Positions 1-8,959 of a stretch of 64,000 nt of DNA are shown piece by piece (the stretch's first letter is position 1; each line of letters opens with the position of its first letter). The stretch lies in the NCBI RefSeq assembly GCF_007786235.1, contig NZ_VNFK01000007.1, positions 147,085 to 211,084 of the forward strand, written 5' to 3'. Position numbers and translations under genes: made by a program. Source of the stretch: Paenarthrobacter nitroguajacolicus. Its GTDB lineage: Bacteria; Actinomycetota; Actinomycetes; Actinomycetales; Micrococcaceae. A model generated the notes under the pieces. That model was not told the origin of the DNA, ran no database searches, and saw only the letters and a program-made list of their open reading frames with translations.

Positions 1-2
1 GG

Positions 3-1400
3 TCAGGCGTTGACGAGGTCCTTCTTGTCGTCGTCGTCCTTCGCCGTGCCTTTGGCGACGAAGGCGTTGCCCTGCTCGGCATCCAAGTGCGTCGGCTTCT
101 TGTTCTTGAGGGCGAAAATGTACACCAGCAGCGAGATGAAGATGGCGGCCGTGACGTAGGTGAAGAACATGTCCACCTGGCCGGACTTCTGCAACGCTGC
201 ACCAATCAGCGGAACCGTACCGCCGAACAGCGAGTTGGCGATCGCGTAGCCCAGGCCTACGCCGAGCGCACGGATGGACGCAGGGAACAGTTCAGCCTTC
301 ACCAGCGCGTTGATGGACGTGTAGCCACCCACCATCAGCAGTCCACCAAACATCAGCAGGAATGCCACGAACGGATCCTTGGTCCCGGCCAGCGCCGAGA
401 GCAGGGGCCAGGTGAACAGAACGCCCGTCACACCGAACCAGATCAGCAGCGGCTTCCGGCCGATCTTGTCGGAGAGCATGCCGTAGACGGGCTGGAGCAG
501 CATGAAGATGAAGAGCGCCCAGAAGTTGATCACGGAGGTATCCGTCTTGGCGATACCGGACGTATCGTTCATGAACTTCAGGATGAAGTTGGTGTATGTG
601 TAGAAGGCAACCGTGCCGCCGAGCGTGATGCCGATGCAGATCAGTAGCGGCTTCCAATGCTTGGTGAACAGGAGCTTCATGGTGCCCGGCTGGGCTTCGC
701 CTTCAACCTTGACGTGCGCAGCGCGCAGCTGATCGGCAGAGAGGGTCTCTTCCATGGAGCGTCGCAGCCAGAGCACTACCAGGGCAGCGACGCCACCAAT
801 CGCGAAGGGAATCCTCCAGCCCCACTGCGTCAGGTCTTCCTTGCTCATGGTGTTCTGCAGGATCACGAGCACCAGGAGGGCCAGCATCTGGCCGCCAATC
901 AGCGTCACGTATTGGAAGCTGGAGAAGAAGCCACGGCGTTTGGCCGTCGCTGCCTCGGACATGTAGGTGGCGCTGGTTCCGTACTCGCCGCCCACCGAGA
1001 AGCCTTGGACCATGCGGATGAAGACCAGGAGGATCATGGCCCACAGACCGATGACATCCTGGGTGGGCATGATCGCAATGGCGAACGAGCCGGCGGACAT
1101 CATGGTCACGCTGAGCGTGAGCGCGGCTTTACGGCCCTTGCGGTCGGCATAGCGGCCGAAGAACCAGCTACCGATCGGGCGCATGAGGAACGACGTCGAG
1201 AAGACGGCCATCGCTTCAAGGCCGGCCTGGAGATCGTCGGAGGAGTTGAAGAAGTGCGACTGGAAATACGCCGCAAATGCGGTGTAAACGTACACGTCGA
1301 ACCACTCCACGAGGTTGCCCGCGGAGCCTTTGAGGATGTTGCTCACTGCCTTGCGTGTCTGGGCGGCTTCGCTCAGAGGTACAGCTTGTTGGGTGCTCAT
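3..1400 (-). CDS. kgtP: MHS-family MFS permease, alpha-ketoglutarate permease (KgtP) type
   Basis: Twelve-TM major facilitator of the metabolite:H+ symporter family, expected to import a dicarboxylate such as 2-oxoglutarate across the cytoplasmic membrane. The N-terminal stretch GNLVEWFDVYVYTAF, the loop GRYADRKGRK and the segment VGGEYGTSATYMSEAA closely follow E. coli KgtP from memory, and length (465 aa) fits. The start is taken at the ATG of MSTQQAV because AGGAAGG lies about 8 nt upstream; an in-frame ATG nine codons earlier has no such site. The C-terminus is a charged tail (DDDDKKDLVNA). The gene is complete, with its TGA at the extreme left of the window. Substrate is inferred from family similarity only. 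Confidence 0.85.
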   Translation of the reverse strand: MSTQQAVPLSEAAQTRKAVSNILKGSAGNLVEWFDVYVYTAFAAYFQSHFFNSSDDLQAGLEAMAVFSTSFLMRPIGSWFFGRYADRKGRKAALTLSVTMMSAGSFAIAIMPTQDVIGLWAMILLVFIRMVQGFSVGGEYGTSATYMSEAATAKRRGFFSSFQYVTLIGGQMLALLVLVILQNTMSKEDLTQWGWRIPFAIGGVAALVVLWLRRSMEETLSADQLRAAHVKVEGEAQPGTMKLLFTKHWKPLLICIGITLGGTVAFYTYTNFILKFMNDTSGIAKTDTSVINFWALFIFMLLQPVYGMLSDKIGRKPLLIWFGVTGVLFTWPLLSALAGTKDPFVAFLLMFGGLLMVGGYTSINALVKAELFPASIRALGVGLGYAIANSLFGGTVPLIGAALQKSGQVDMFFTYVTAAIFISLLVYIFALKNKKPTHLDAEQGNAFVAKGTAKDDDDKKDLVNA

Positions 1401-1642
1401 CAATGAACCTTCCTGGCGGCTGCGCATACGGCAGCCGTGTCTTGCATGAGTTCGTTCTGTCCATGAAGCTCGTGCTCATGGCGTCCTTGCGCATGGCTCT
1501 TCGTCGACTAAGAAAGGCCCTCCGGGGTGAAGAGGACATGTTCCAAACTATGGGTGATGCACGGCACAGCCATAGTTGGCCGGGCATTTCCTAACACTTC
1601 CTTAGGTTTCGGATGAGGCCGGTCAGCGCTCGCCCCACCGTC
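1401..1642. other. Intergenic leader between kgtP-like gene and repeat array
   Basis: About 240 bases upstream of the leftward kgtP-like gene and before the tandem array. No convincing ORF, RNA gene or promoter hexamer pair is visible; it must hold the promoter of the permease. Together with the array it makes a gene-free stretch of roughly 475 bases. Confidence 0.4.
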
Positions 1643-1848
1643 GCTCTCTCACATCCCGTCGTGTTTTGGTGGACGCTCTCTCACATCCCGTCGTGTTTTG
1701 GTGGACGCTCTCTCACATCCCGTCGTGTTTTGGTGGACGCTCTCTCACATCCCGTCGTGTTTTGGTGGACGCTCTCTCACATCCCGTCGTGTTTTGGTGG
1801 ACGCTCTCTCACATCCCGTCGTGTTTTGGTGGACGCTCTCTCACATCA
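1643..1848. repeat. Tandem array, six identical 32-bp units plus a partial seventh
   Basis: Units begin at 1643, 1675, 1707, 1739, 1771 and 1803 and are identical; a seventh starts at 1835 and decays after about 14 bases. Each unit holds GCTCTCTCACATCCC followed by GTCGTG, TTTTGG and TGGAC. Its reverse complement carries the TGTGAGAGAG core that recurs at 2415-2500, 2960-3010, 4655-4700 and 36803-36893 with the same spacing. The array ends about 30 bases before the methyltransferase start at 1877. Because 32 is not a multiple of 3, open frames through the array rotate through three peptides and are not real proteins. Confidence 0.95.
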
Positions 1849-1876
1849 CAGGGATTTTCGGGAGTACCGTGCTGGC

Positions 1877-2410
1877 ATGGCGAGATTATCGGGGGCGGCC
1901 GAGGGGACGTTGCCCAGCTGGAAGAGAGCCTTCGGCAATGTTCCGCTGCCTCCTGGACAAGTGACTGGGCTGGCGGTGTGCGTCCTGCTCCAAAGGCTGC
2001 ATCCCGTGCGGCTTCCCGGTCCGCGGCTCCTTAACGGACTGGTGGGAACCGGACTGGTGCTCGCCGGCGTCGGTATCAATACATGGGCACTTATTGAACG
2101 GCGACGACGGTCGGCTGGCCCGTTCGCTCTTGAGCGGCCGGACGTTCTGGTCACCAGCGGCCCATATGCGTACACCCGTCATCCGATGTACGTCGGTTGG
2201 TGGCTCGTCCATCTGGGTGCCGGCGGTTTAGCTGGTACGGCCTGGGCCTTTGCCACGATGCCTGCCGGGATGCTCGCGGAACATTGGGGTGTGCTTCATG
2301 AGGAGGCCACACTGTCGGAGCAGTTTCAACAGGCTTACGCCGACTATTCGGCAAGGGTTCCCCGCTACGTCGGATTCCGGCGACGCGACCCTGGGGGACC
2401 GCCGTCGTAA
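1877..2410 (+). CDS. Isoprenylcysteine carboxyl methyltransferase (ICMT)-like membrane protein
   Basis: 177-aa membrane protein of the ICMT/phospholipid methyltransferase-like superfamily. The diagnostic C-terminal part is present: GPFALERPDVLVTSGPYAY, then TRHPMY (the conserved R-H-P-x-Y), a hydrophobic segment, and E-x14-YxxYxxRVPRY near the end. Bacterial members methylate unknown small or lipid substrates with S-adenosylmethionine; the substrate here cannot be told. Start chosen at the ATG just after the 32-bp array, with GGGAG about 12 nt upstream; the open frame extends back to 1613 only because the repeat array has no stops. It stands alone on the plus strand, convergent with the membrane protein at 2476-2946. 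Confidence 0.75.
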   Translation: MARLSGAAEGTLPSWKRAFGNVPLPPGQVTGLAVCVLLQRLHPVRLPGPRLLNGLVGTGLVLAGVGINTWALIERRRRSAGPFALERPDVLVTSGPYAYTRHPMYVGWWLVHLGAGGLAGTAWAFATMPAGMLAEHWGVLHEEATLSEQFQQAYADYSARVPRYVGFRRRDPGGPPS

Positions 2411-2414
2411 TGGC

Positions 2415-2500
2415 GTGATGTGAGCGAGCGTTACCTCAACGGTGCGAATATCTGAGAGAGGATCGGGTGAAACCCTCACTTATGTGAGAGAGGGTTCTCC
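2415..2500. repeat. Three 32-bp-spaced TGAGAGAG-type units
   Basis: TGAGCGAG at 2421, TGAGAGAG at 2453 and TGAGAGAG at 2485 are spaced exactly 32 bp apart while the sequence between them differs. The last unit lies in a small hairpin (AACCCTC 2471-2477 with GAGGGTT 2490-2496, inner stem CTCAC/GTGAG). It sits between the convergent methyltransferase and membrane-protein genes and encodes the last residues and stop of the latter. Confidence 0.85.
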
Positions 2501-2946
2501 CAAGAGGGTTGCTCGTTCGTCACGACGAGCCTCCAGATGGCCAAGCGGCCGACGCCGGCCGCGAGGGCGATGGACAACGAGAACAGCAGCGGACCGGTTG
2601 CCGAGAGTCCGCCAAAGGGCAGGCACATGAGCAACCCAACTGTGAAGAAGGCCGCAACGTGAAGCCACTGGTTACGGACACGACGCAGGGCCAGGCCTAC
2701 GAGTGATCCCACCACTGCGCCGACTACCCAGGCGGGGAGCAGACTGTAGATGAAAAGGATCAAGGCCCATCCCAAGGAGTGAAACGCCCAGAAGATGCAA
2801 AACGTCAGGTGCGCTACGGCGATTCCAACTGCCAGTCCTTTGCCGTCGAGGACCACTCGATCCTTCGCGCCGTAGCGCCAATCGCTTGACGGCCTCCGCA
2901 CTGCCAGCGAGTACTCATCCTCGTCAGTCCATGGTTCCTGGCTCAT
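2476..2946 (-). CDS. Small integral membrane protein, unknown function
   Basis: 156-aa protein with a charged N-terminus (MSQEPWTDEDEYSLAVRRP) followed by about four hydrophobic segments (around VGIAVAHLTFCIFWAFHSLG, ILFIYSLLPAWVVGAVVGSL, AAFFTVGLLMCLPFGGL and FSLSIALAAGVGRLAIW). No family recognised. The start is the ATG at 2946 with AGGAAGGT upstream; the longer frame to 3063 would read through the repeat at 2960-3010. The final residues NPLSHK and the stop are encoded by the TGTGAGAGAG repeat, so the native C-terminus may have been replaced by repeat insertion. Confidence 0.65.
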   Translation of the reverse strand: MSQEPWTDEDEYSLAVRRPSSDWRYGAKDRVVLDGKGLAVGIAVAHLTFCIFWAFHSLGWALILFIYSLLPAWVVGAVVGSLVGLALRRVRNQWLHVAAFFTVGLLMCLPFGGLSATGPLLFSLSIALAAGVGRLAIWRLVVTNEQPSWENPLSHK

Positions 2947-2959
2947 GGGGACCTTCCTA

Positions 2960-3010
2960 GTGATGTGAGAGAGGGGTCGGCTGAGGTGGTGGTTATGTGA
3001 GAGAGGGATC
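2960..3010. repeat. Two 32-bp-spaced TGTGAGAGAG units
   Basis: TGAGAGAG at 2966 and 2998, exactly 32 bp apart. The element fills the gap between the epimerase gene end and the membrane-protein start. The second unit, read on the minus strand as CCCTCTCTCACATAA, encodes the last codons and TAA stop of the epimerase-like gene. Confidence 0.85.
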
Positions 3011-3907
3011 GGAATGCCCTGCGGCGATCTCGCCGAGCGCACCGGCCAACGAAGGGTACTCAAACGCGAAACCCGCGTCGAGCAACTTCCGGGGTTCCAC
3101 CCACCGGCTCTTCAGCACCAATTCGGTCTGGGTCCGGATGAGCACGGCCCCGGCCTCGAGCAGCCACGATGGCGTCGGGACGCCAAAGGGGACACCCATG
3201 CTCCGCCTGACCAATGACATGAGCTCACGGTTATCCACCGGCTGGGGCGTCGCCGCGTTCACTGGACCGCTAAGGCCAAGCTGCCCGTGGACGAACAGGA
3301 CAACACGGAACAAGTCCTCCACATGGATCCAGCTGAACTTCTGCGTTCCGGGCCCCATGTGCCCACCCAAACCCAGCCGGGCGAGGTTCCGGAGGGGGCT
3401 CATGACGCCACCTGCCCCCAGCACGATCGCCATGCGAAGCGGCACCTTGCGCGTGCCGGGCACAACCGCAGCCTCCAACTCGTTCTCCCAGGCACGGGCC
3501 ACGTCCACGGAGAACCCGCTGCCCAATTCACCCGAGCCCTCGGACTGCGGATGGTCGTCCGCGTGCCGGTAAATGGTTCCGGTACTGGAGTTGATCCATG
3601 TACGGGGAGGTTCGGCACACGCGGCCACCGCCCGCCCCAGGGTCCGCGTGGTCAGAACCCGGGAGTCCAAGAGCTCCCTCCTGTGCCGCTCGTCATAACG
3701 GCAATTCACGGATCGTCCGGCGAGGTTCACCAGCAGTTCGGCACCGTCCAGCACTTTGGTGATGGCGCCGTCGTCGTACCACTGCGCGTCAGCCGAAGCG
3801 TCCCGCCCAACGGTCCGGACCTGCCAGCCCTCTTGAAGGAACCGCCGCTGGAAGTAGCTGCCAATGAAGCCGGAAGCGCCCGCGATCACCACCGTCGACG
3901 GGGTCAT
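2993..3907 (-). CDS. TIGR01777-type NAD-dependent epimerase (SDR39U1 family)
   Basis: 304-aa extended short-chain dehydrogenase/reductase-fold protein. It opens with the nucleotide-binding motif VVIAGASGFIGSYF (GxxGxxG), has LVNLAGRSVNCRY, the INSSTGTIYRH region, and the C-terminal DUF1731-type segment (PTPSWLLEAGAVLIRTQTELVLKSRWVEPRKLLDAGFAF, given here only to locate it, residues about 235-275). Family members are annotated as sugar-nucleotide epimerases but real substrates are unknown. The ATG overlaps the TGA of the upstream TetR gene by 4 bp (ATGA), so the two are translationally coupled and probably coregulated. The last residues (DPSLT) and stop come from the repeat unit at 2998. Confidence 0.85.
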   Translation of the reverse strand: MTPSTVVIAGASGFIGSYFQRRFLQEGWQVRTVGRDASADAQWYDDGAITKVLDGAELLVNLAGRSVNCRYDERHRRELLDSRVLTTRTLGRAVAACAEPPRTWINSSTGTIYRHADDHPQSEGSGELGSGFSVDVARAWENELEAAVVPGTRKVPLRMAIVLGAGGVMSPLRNLARLGLGGHMGPGTQKFSWIHVEDLFRVVLFVHGQLGLSGPVNAATPQPVDNRELMSLVRRSMGVPFGVPTPSWLLEAGAVLIRTQTELVLKSRWVEPRKLLDAGFAFEYPSLAGALGEIAAGHSDPSLT

Positions 3908-4566
3908 GAGTCTGCCTTGACGTTGCGCACGAGTCCCAGGACGTCGTCGAACACTTTGCTCACGCCGGGAATCTTCGCGAGCGATAAGCCGCGCGCCACC
4001 AGTGGCGCGGCGCCGTCGATCAGCTTGCGGGTGCGGCGTTGGCCCTCTGACGTGTCGTAGACCCAGAACAGCGCGACTCCCATGTACATCAGCCACAGCA
4101 GCTCGGGCAAATCGCCGCGCAGCTTCTTCGCGACGGCGGGGGAGGAGCCCTCGACGGCGGACCGGAAGATCGCGAGCGAGGCCTCGCGGGCGGCAGTGGA
4201 CGCCTCACCGAACGGGTTGACGGGCGACGTCGGCCGGATCGCGGTGGCAATGAAGTCGGAGCCGAACTGGTGGTACGGGTTCATGACATCGACGCCGGTG
4301 TGCAGCACTGCCTTGAGTCGTCCGGCGAGATCCTGGACGCCTTCGAGGGCCTCGGCCGCCACCACCGCATGCTCGTCCTGCACCTGGATGTACAGCTCTT
4401 GGACCAGTTCGTCCTTGGACGCGAAGTAGTAGTAGGCATTGCCGACCGAGACGCCGGCCTCTTGGGCTATGGCGCGCATGGTGGTCTTTTCGAAGCCGAT
4501 TTCGCGGAACATCTTCAGTGCGACGTCGGCCACCAGTTGGCGGGTCTGTTCACTCTTTGCAGCCAT
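3904..4566 (-). CDS. TetR-family transcriptional regulator
   Basis: 220-aa regulator with an N-terminal helix-turn-helix (residues about 8-55: VADVALKMFREIGFEKTTMRAIAQEAGVSVGNAYYYF is the typical TetR pattern) and a helical ligand-binding half. The ATG of MAAKSEQ is preferred, with GGAG about 9 nt upstream; the longer frame to 4620 would run through the promoter. It is first in an operon with the epimerase-like gene (4-bp overlap). Two copies of TGAACGTGTTCA upstream, one overlapping the -35 box, suggest autorepression. Ligand unknown. Confidence 0.88.
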   Translation of the reverse strand: MAAKSEQTRQLVADVALKMFREIGFEKTTMRAIAQEAGVSVGNAYYYFASKDELVQELYIQVQDEHAVVAAEALEGVQDLAGRLKAVLHTGVDVMNPYHQFGSDFIATAIRPTSPVNPFGEASTAAREASLAIFRSAVEGSSPAVAKKLRGDLPELLWLMYMGVALFWVYDTSEGQRRTRKLIDGAAPLVARGLSLAKIPGVSKVFDDVLGLVRNVKADS

Positions 4567-4587
4567 GCGTTGCTCCTCGCGGAAAGT

Positions 4588-4638
4588 TTTGAACGTGTTC
4601 AACAATGAGTATGCCATCATTTCTGAACGTGTTCAAAA
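4588..4638 (-). promoter_or_regulatory. Promoter and twin operators of the TetR-epimerase operon
   Basis: On the minus strand TTGAAC (4636-4631) and CATACT (4613-4608) are spaced by 17 bp, a good sigma-70 type promoter. Two copies of the interrupted palindrome TGAACGTGTTCA lie at 4590-4601 and 4624-4635, 34 bp apart: one covers the -35 box, the other lies just downstream of the -10. This arrangement fits repression by the adjacent TetR protein. Confidence 0.7.
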
Positions 4639-4654
4639 TGAGATTGGTGGGTGG

Positions 4655-4700
4655 GACGTGAGAGAGGGATGCCCGAAAGGGGTGGGATGTGAGAGAGGGT
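4655..4700. repeat. Two TGTGAGAGAG-type units, 31 bp apart
   Basis: GACGTGAGAGAGGG at 4655-4668 and GATGTGAGAGAGGG at 4686-4699; core starts are 4659 and 4690. The spacer keeps the CCGAAA-like feature that corresponds to CCAAAA in the other units. It lies upstream of the TetR promoter and upstream of the yhhQ-like gene, in the divergent gap. Confidence 0.85.
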
Positions 4701-4817
4701 CCGTGGGTGGGAGAATGGAAGCGGTGCCGGGCCGAATGCCCCACCACCCACAGTGCTAATACAGCGGGGCAACCTCACCTAGGAAGCCTGCGCGAACCAC
4801 TAAGAAATGGATGACCC

Positions 4818-5522
4818 ATGCCCTCGCCCTCCGGCTCCAGTACCTTGAGCAAGCCCGCTCCGCGCTTCGCTTCAATCGGCTCCCCGTACTTCGGCATCAT
4901 GCTGGCCGTCATGGCCGTGGTGCTGATCCTGTCCAATATCGGCGCGTCCAAGGGCGTGGTGCTCGGGCCCATCATCACCGATGGCGGGTTCTTCCTTTTC
5001 CCGCTGGCCTACATCCTGGGTGATGTGATGAGCGAGGTTTACGGCTTCAAAGTGGCGCGGAAGGCCATCATTACTTCGTTCGCGCTCTCAGTGTTCGCGT
5101 CCCTCTGCTACTGGATCATCATCGTGCTGCCCGGCTTCACCGACGACTACGGAACCGCCAAGCAGGCTGCCATCGAAGGTGCCCTCGGTCCCGTGCCGCA
5201 GATCGTGCTCGCGTCGCTGCTTGCGTTCCTGGCAGGTCAGACCATCAACTCGTGGATCCTGGTGAAAATGAAGGCACGCACCGGCGAAAAGAGCCTGTGG
5301 GCACGCCTCATGGGCTCCTCCGTGGTGGGCGAATTCGTGGACACGTTGATCTTCTGCAGCATCGCGGCGTCGGTCATCGGCATCACGGACGCGGGATCAT
5401 TCGTCAATTACGTCCTGGTGGGCTTCGTCTACAAGACCGCCGTGGAGTTCCTGTTCGTGCCGGTCACCGTGCTGGTTGTTGGCTGGATCAAGAAGCGCGA
5501 GCCCAGCTACGGAGTTAGCTAA
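4818..5522 (+). CDS. yhhQ: Queuosine precursor transporter, YhhQ/VUT (DUF165) family
   Basis: 234-aa inner-membrane protein with about six TM segments. YhhQ-type proteins import queuosine precursors (preQ0/preQ1, or queuine in some lineages). Family features seen are LSNIGASKGV, the buried acidic/helical motif LGDVMSEVYGFKVARKAI, AGQTINSWILVKMK, and GSSVVGEFVDTLIFCSIA near the end. A tRNA-guanine transglycosylase lies 1.3 kb away on the opposite strand, and no preQ1 biosynthesis gene is in the window, so salvage is the likely role. The ATG at 4818 has only weak Shine-Dalgarno complementarity. An out-of-frame ATG at 4811 is a shadow. Confidence 0.87.
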   Translation: MPSPSGSSTLSKPAPRFASIGSPYFGIMLAVMAVVLILSNIGASKGVVLGPIITDGGFFLFPLAYILGDVMSEVYGFKVARKAIITSFALSVFASLCYWIIIVLPGFTDDYGTAKQAAIEGALGPVPQIVLASLLAFLAGQTINSWILVKMKARTGEKSLWARLMGSSVVGEFVDTLIFCSIAASVIGITDAGSFVNYVLVGFVYKTAVEFLFVPVTVLVVGWIKKREPSYGVS

Positions 5523-5555
5523 GCACGCAGGAACAGCGCCACAGACGCGGGAGCT

Positions 5556-5640
5556 GTGCGAGATCGCCGGATACGAGCGGCGATCTCGCACGGATCCCGC
5601 TTCCCCGCACAGGCTCGGCGATCTCGCGAACCGGCACGAC
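5556..5640. repeat. Perfect 13-bp inverted repeat and related GGCGATCTCG copy
   Basis: GTGCGAGATCGCC (5556-5568) and GGCGATCTCGCAC (5579-5591) form a perfect hairpin with a 10-nt loop; another GGCGATCTCGC follows at about 5618. It lies between the ends of the yhhQ-like gene and the AbiEi-like gene (convergent), so it may terminate both. The preceding bases (GACGCGGGAGCTGTGCGA) recur nearly unchanged at 6684-6701 on the other side of the AbiEi-like gene. Confidence 0.8.
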
Positions 5641-5666
5641 GGCGGTACGCGCGGCCCGCGTCGAGC

Positions 5667-6596
5667 TCACCGATGGAGGGCCTTCAGAACGCGCGCTTTG
5701 AACTCCTGCTCCTGAAACAGGTCCCGCCACTCCACCCGGATGAAGAGCCAGCCGTCCTCAACGAGCGCTTTCTCCCGGCGTCGTTCCTCGAAGATCACCC
5801 GGTCCGTTCGGGCGTACTTGAAGTACTTGACCTCTCCGTCGAACTCGAGGGCCACCTTCTCCCGCTTCCACGCAAAGTCCATCCGATAGCGACCGATCCG
5901 GCTTTGCACCTCTACCTGCGCCGCGGGCATCGGTACCTTGAGCCGTTGGAGGAGTTCCCGGCATAGCGTCTCTCCTGCGGATTCGGAGGTGGGGTCAGCA
6001 TTGGCCAAGCATCTCCGCAGAGTCGTGACTCCCCGCCTTCCCGACAAGGTGCCCGCGTGCGCCATCATGAGCGGCTTGTCCGCTCCGAGCCGAAGCGCGT
6101 GATCCATGATGATCAGGGCCTGCCGGTAGCTCAACGTCATGGCACAGTCCACCACCGTTCGTTCCAGGTCGGTCACCGGAAGATACTCCACCATGACGAT
6201 CTGGGAGGGAGGCAACCGCAGCCTGTGGCCGCGGACATCCTTGCCAAGCCGACCGCTGGAGGGGTTGGTGGGAAGAATGAGATGGATCAGCTGGTCCACG
6301 TTCCATAGGAACAAGCCGTGGAGCCGAGCCGCAGAAGTATGACTGTAGACGAAGCCCCCATTGGACGTGATGAGAGTTCCGTGAGCATGCGCGTGTATCA
6401 GTTGTTTGCCGCGGGCATCGACTGGCTGTTTGTCCCACGCCGCCTTTCGGACGTAGCATCCCTGGCGCACGCGGAGAAGCTCACCCTTCCGGACGAGTTC
6501 GGCGATTGCGCGTGAACCAAGTCCCAGTTCATTGAGCTGTTGTGTGCGCCAAAGCGTTCCCAGCTGGGGGAGGGTCGACGTCTGTTTCTGACTCAT
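5667..6596 (-). CDS. AbiEi-type antitoxin domain plus DUF559 (Vsr-like) endonuclease-fold protein
   Basis: 309-aa protein. N-terminal half matches the AbiEi antitoxin family winged helix (LGTLWRTQQLNELGLGSRAIAELV, then GELLRVRQGCYV) followed by the AbiEi-like middle (SAARLHGLFLWN, TDLERTVVDCAM). The C-terminal DUF559 part has ETLCRELLQRL, YRMDFAWKREKVALEFDGEVKY and GWLFIRVEWRDLF, i.e. the PD-(D/E)XK-like acidic residues. No AbiEii nucleotidyltransferase toxin lies beside it, the usual state for this actinobacterial fusion. ATG at 6596 preferred over 6620. Related short repeats lie on both sides, including its promoter side at 6660-6810. Role (DNA binding or cleavage, phage defence) is inference. 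Confidence 0.78.
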   Translation of the reverse strand: MSQKQTSTLPQLGTLWRTQQLNELGLGSRAIAELVRKGELLRVRQGCYVRKAAWDKQPVDARGKQLIHAHAHGTLITSNGGFVYSHTSAARLHGLFLWNVDQLIHLILPTNPSSGRLGKDVRGHRLRLPPSQIVMVEYLPVTDLERTVVDCAMTLSYRQALIIMDHALRLGADKPLMMAHAGTLSGRRGVTTLRRCLANADPTSESAGETLCRELLQRLKVPMPAAQVEVQSRIGRYRMDFAWKREKVALEFDGEVKYFKYARTDRVIFEERRREKALVEDGWLFIRVEWRDLFQEQEFKARVLKALHR

Positions 6597-6658
6597 GTAC
6601 CAAGCCTTGGCTGCGCACACGGCCCAAGGTAGCCCCTGCTGCCGCTATGTGGACAACG

Positions 6659-6810
6659 CCTGAGATCGCTGTGCGCATGCCGACGACGCGGGAGCCGTGC
6701 GAAGTCGCGGCTCAGCTCCAGCGATTTGGCACAGCTCCAGCGATTTGGCTCCGCTCCAGCGATTTGGCACAGCTCCAGCGATTTGGCTCAGCTCCAGCGA
6801 TCTCGGGGCG
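6659..6810. repeat. Array of 19-bp units (five tandem) plus inverted related copies
   Basis: Five tandem 19-bp units at 6710, 6729, 6748, 6767 and 6786 share AGCTCCAGCGATTTGG (last copy reads CAGCGATCTCG). Units alternate GCTCA, GCACA and GCTCC at their left ends. Two further related sequences lie beside them: GAGATCGCTGTGCGC at 6662 and GTGCGAAGTCGCGG at 6697, both resembling the inverted form seen at 5556-5591. The array lies upstream of the leftward AbiEi-like gene and just past the end of tgt. It could be an operator array or an expanded intergenic repeat. Confidence 0.85.
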
Positions 6811-6830
6811 GGAGCGAGCCCATGCCGGGT

Positions 6831-8899
<2,069 letters not shown>

Positions 8900-8959
8900 G
8901 GCCCCGAATCTACCGCCGTTGGCGCCCACATAACAGGTCTTGAAATCCCCCAAAAAGGC

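Noticed and set aside
1643..1848. CRISPR-like array
   Set aside because: All six units including the would-be spacers are identical and only 32 bp long; no cas genes. It is a plain tandem repeat.
1613..1876. Long N-terminal extension of the methyltransferase and other frames through the repeat
   Set aside because: The frame is open only because the 32-bp repeat has no stop in any rotation; the peptides (SHPVVFWW type) are low complexity and shift with unit number.
4740..4817. preQ1 riboswitch ahead of the yhhQ-like gene
   Set aside because: Bases near AACCACTAAGAAATGG faintly recall the type I tail, but the required stem and CCC/A-rich pairing could not be drawn. A covariance-model search would settle it.
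5667..6596. Complete AbiE toxin-antitoxin system
   Set aside because: No AbiEii nucleotidyltransferase gene lies on either side; only the AbiEi-DUF559 fusion is present.
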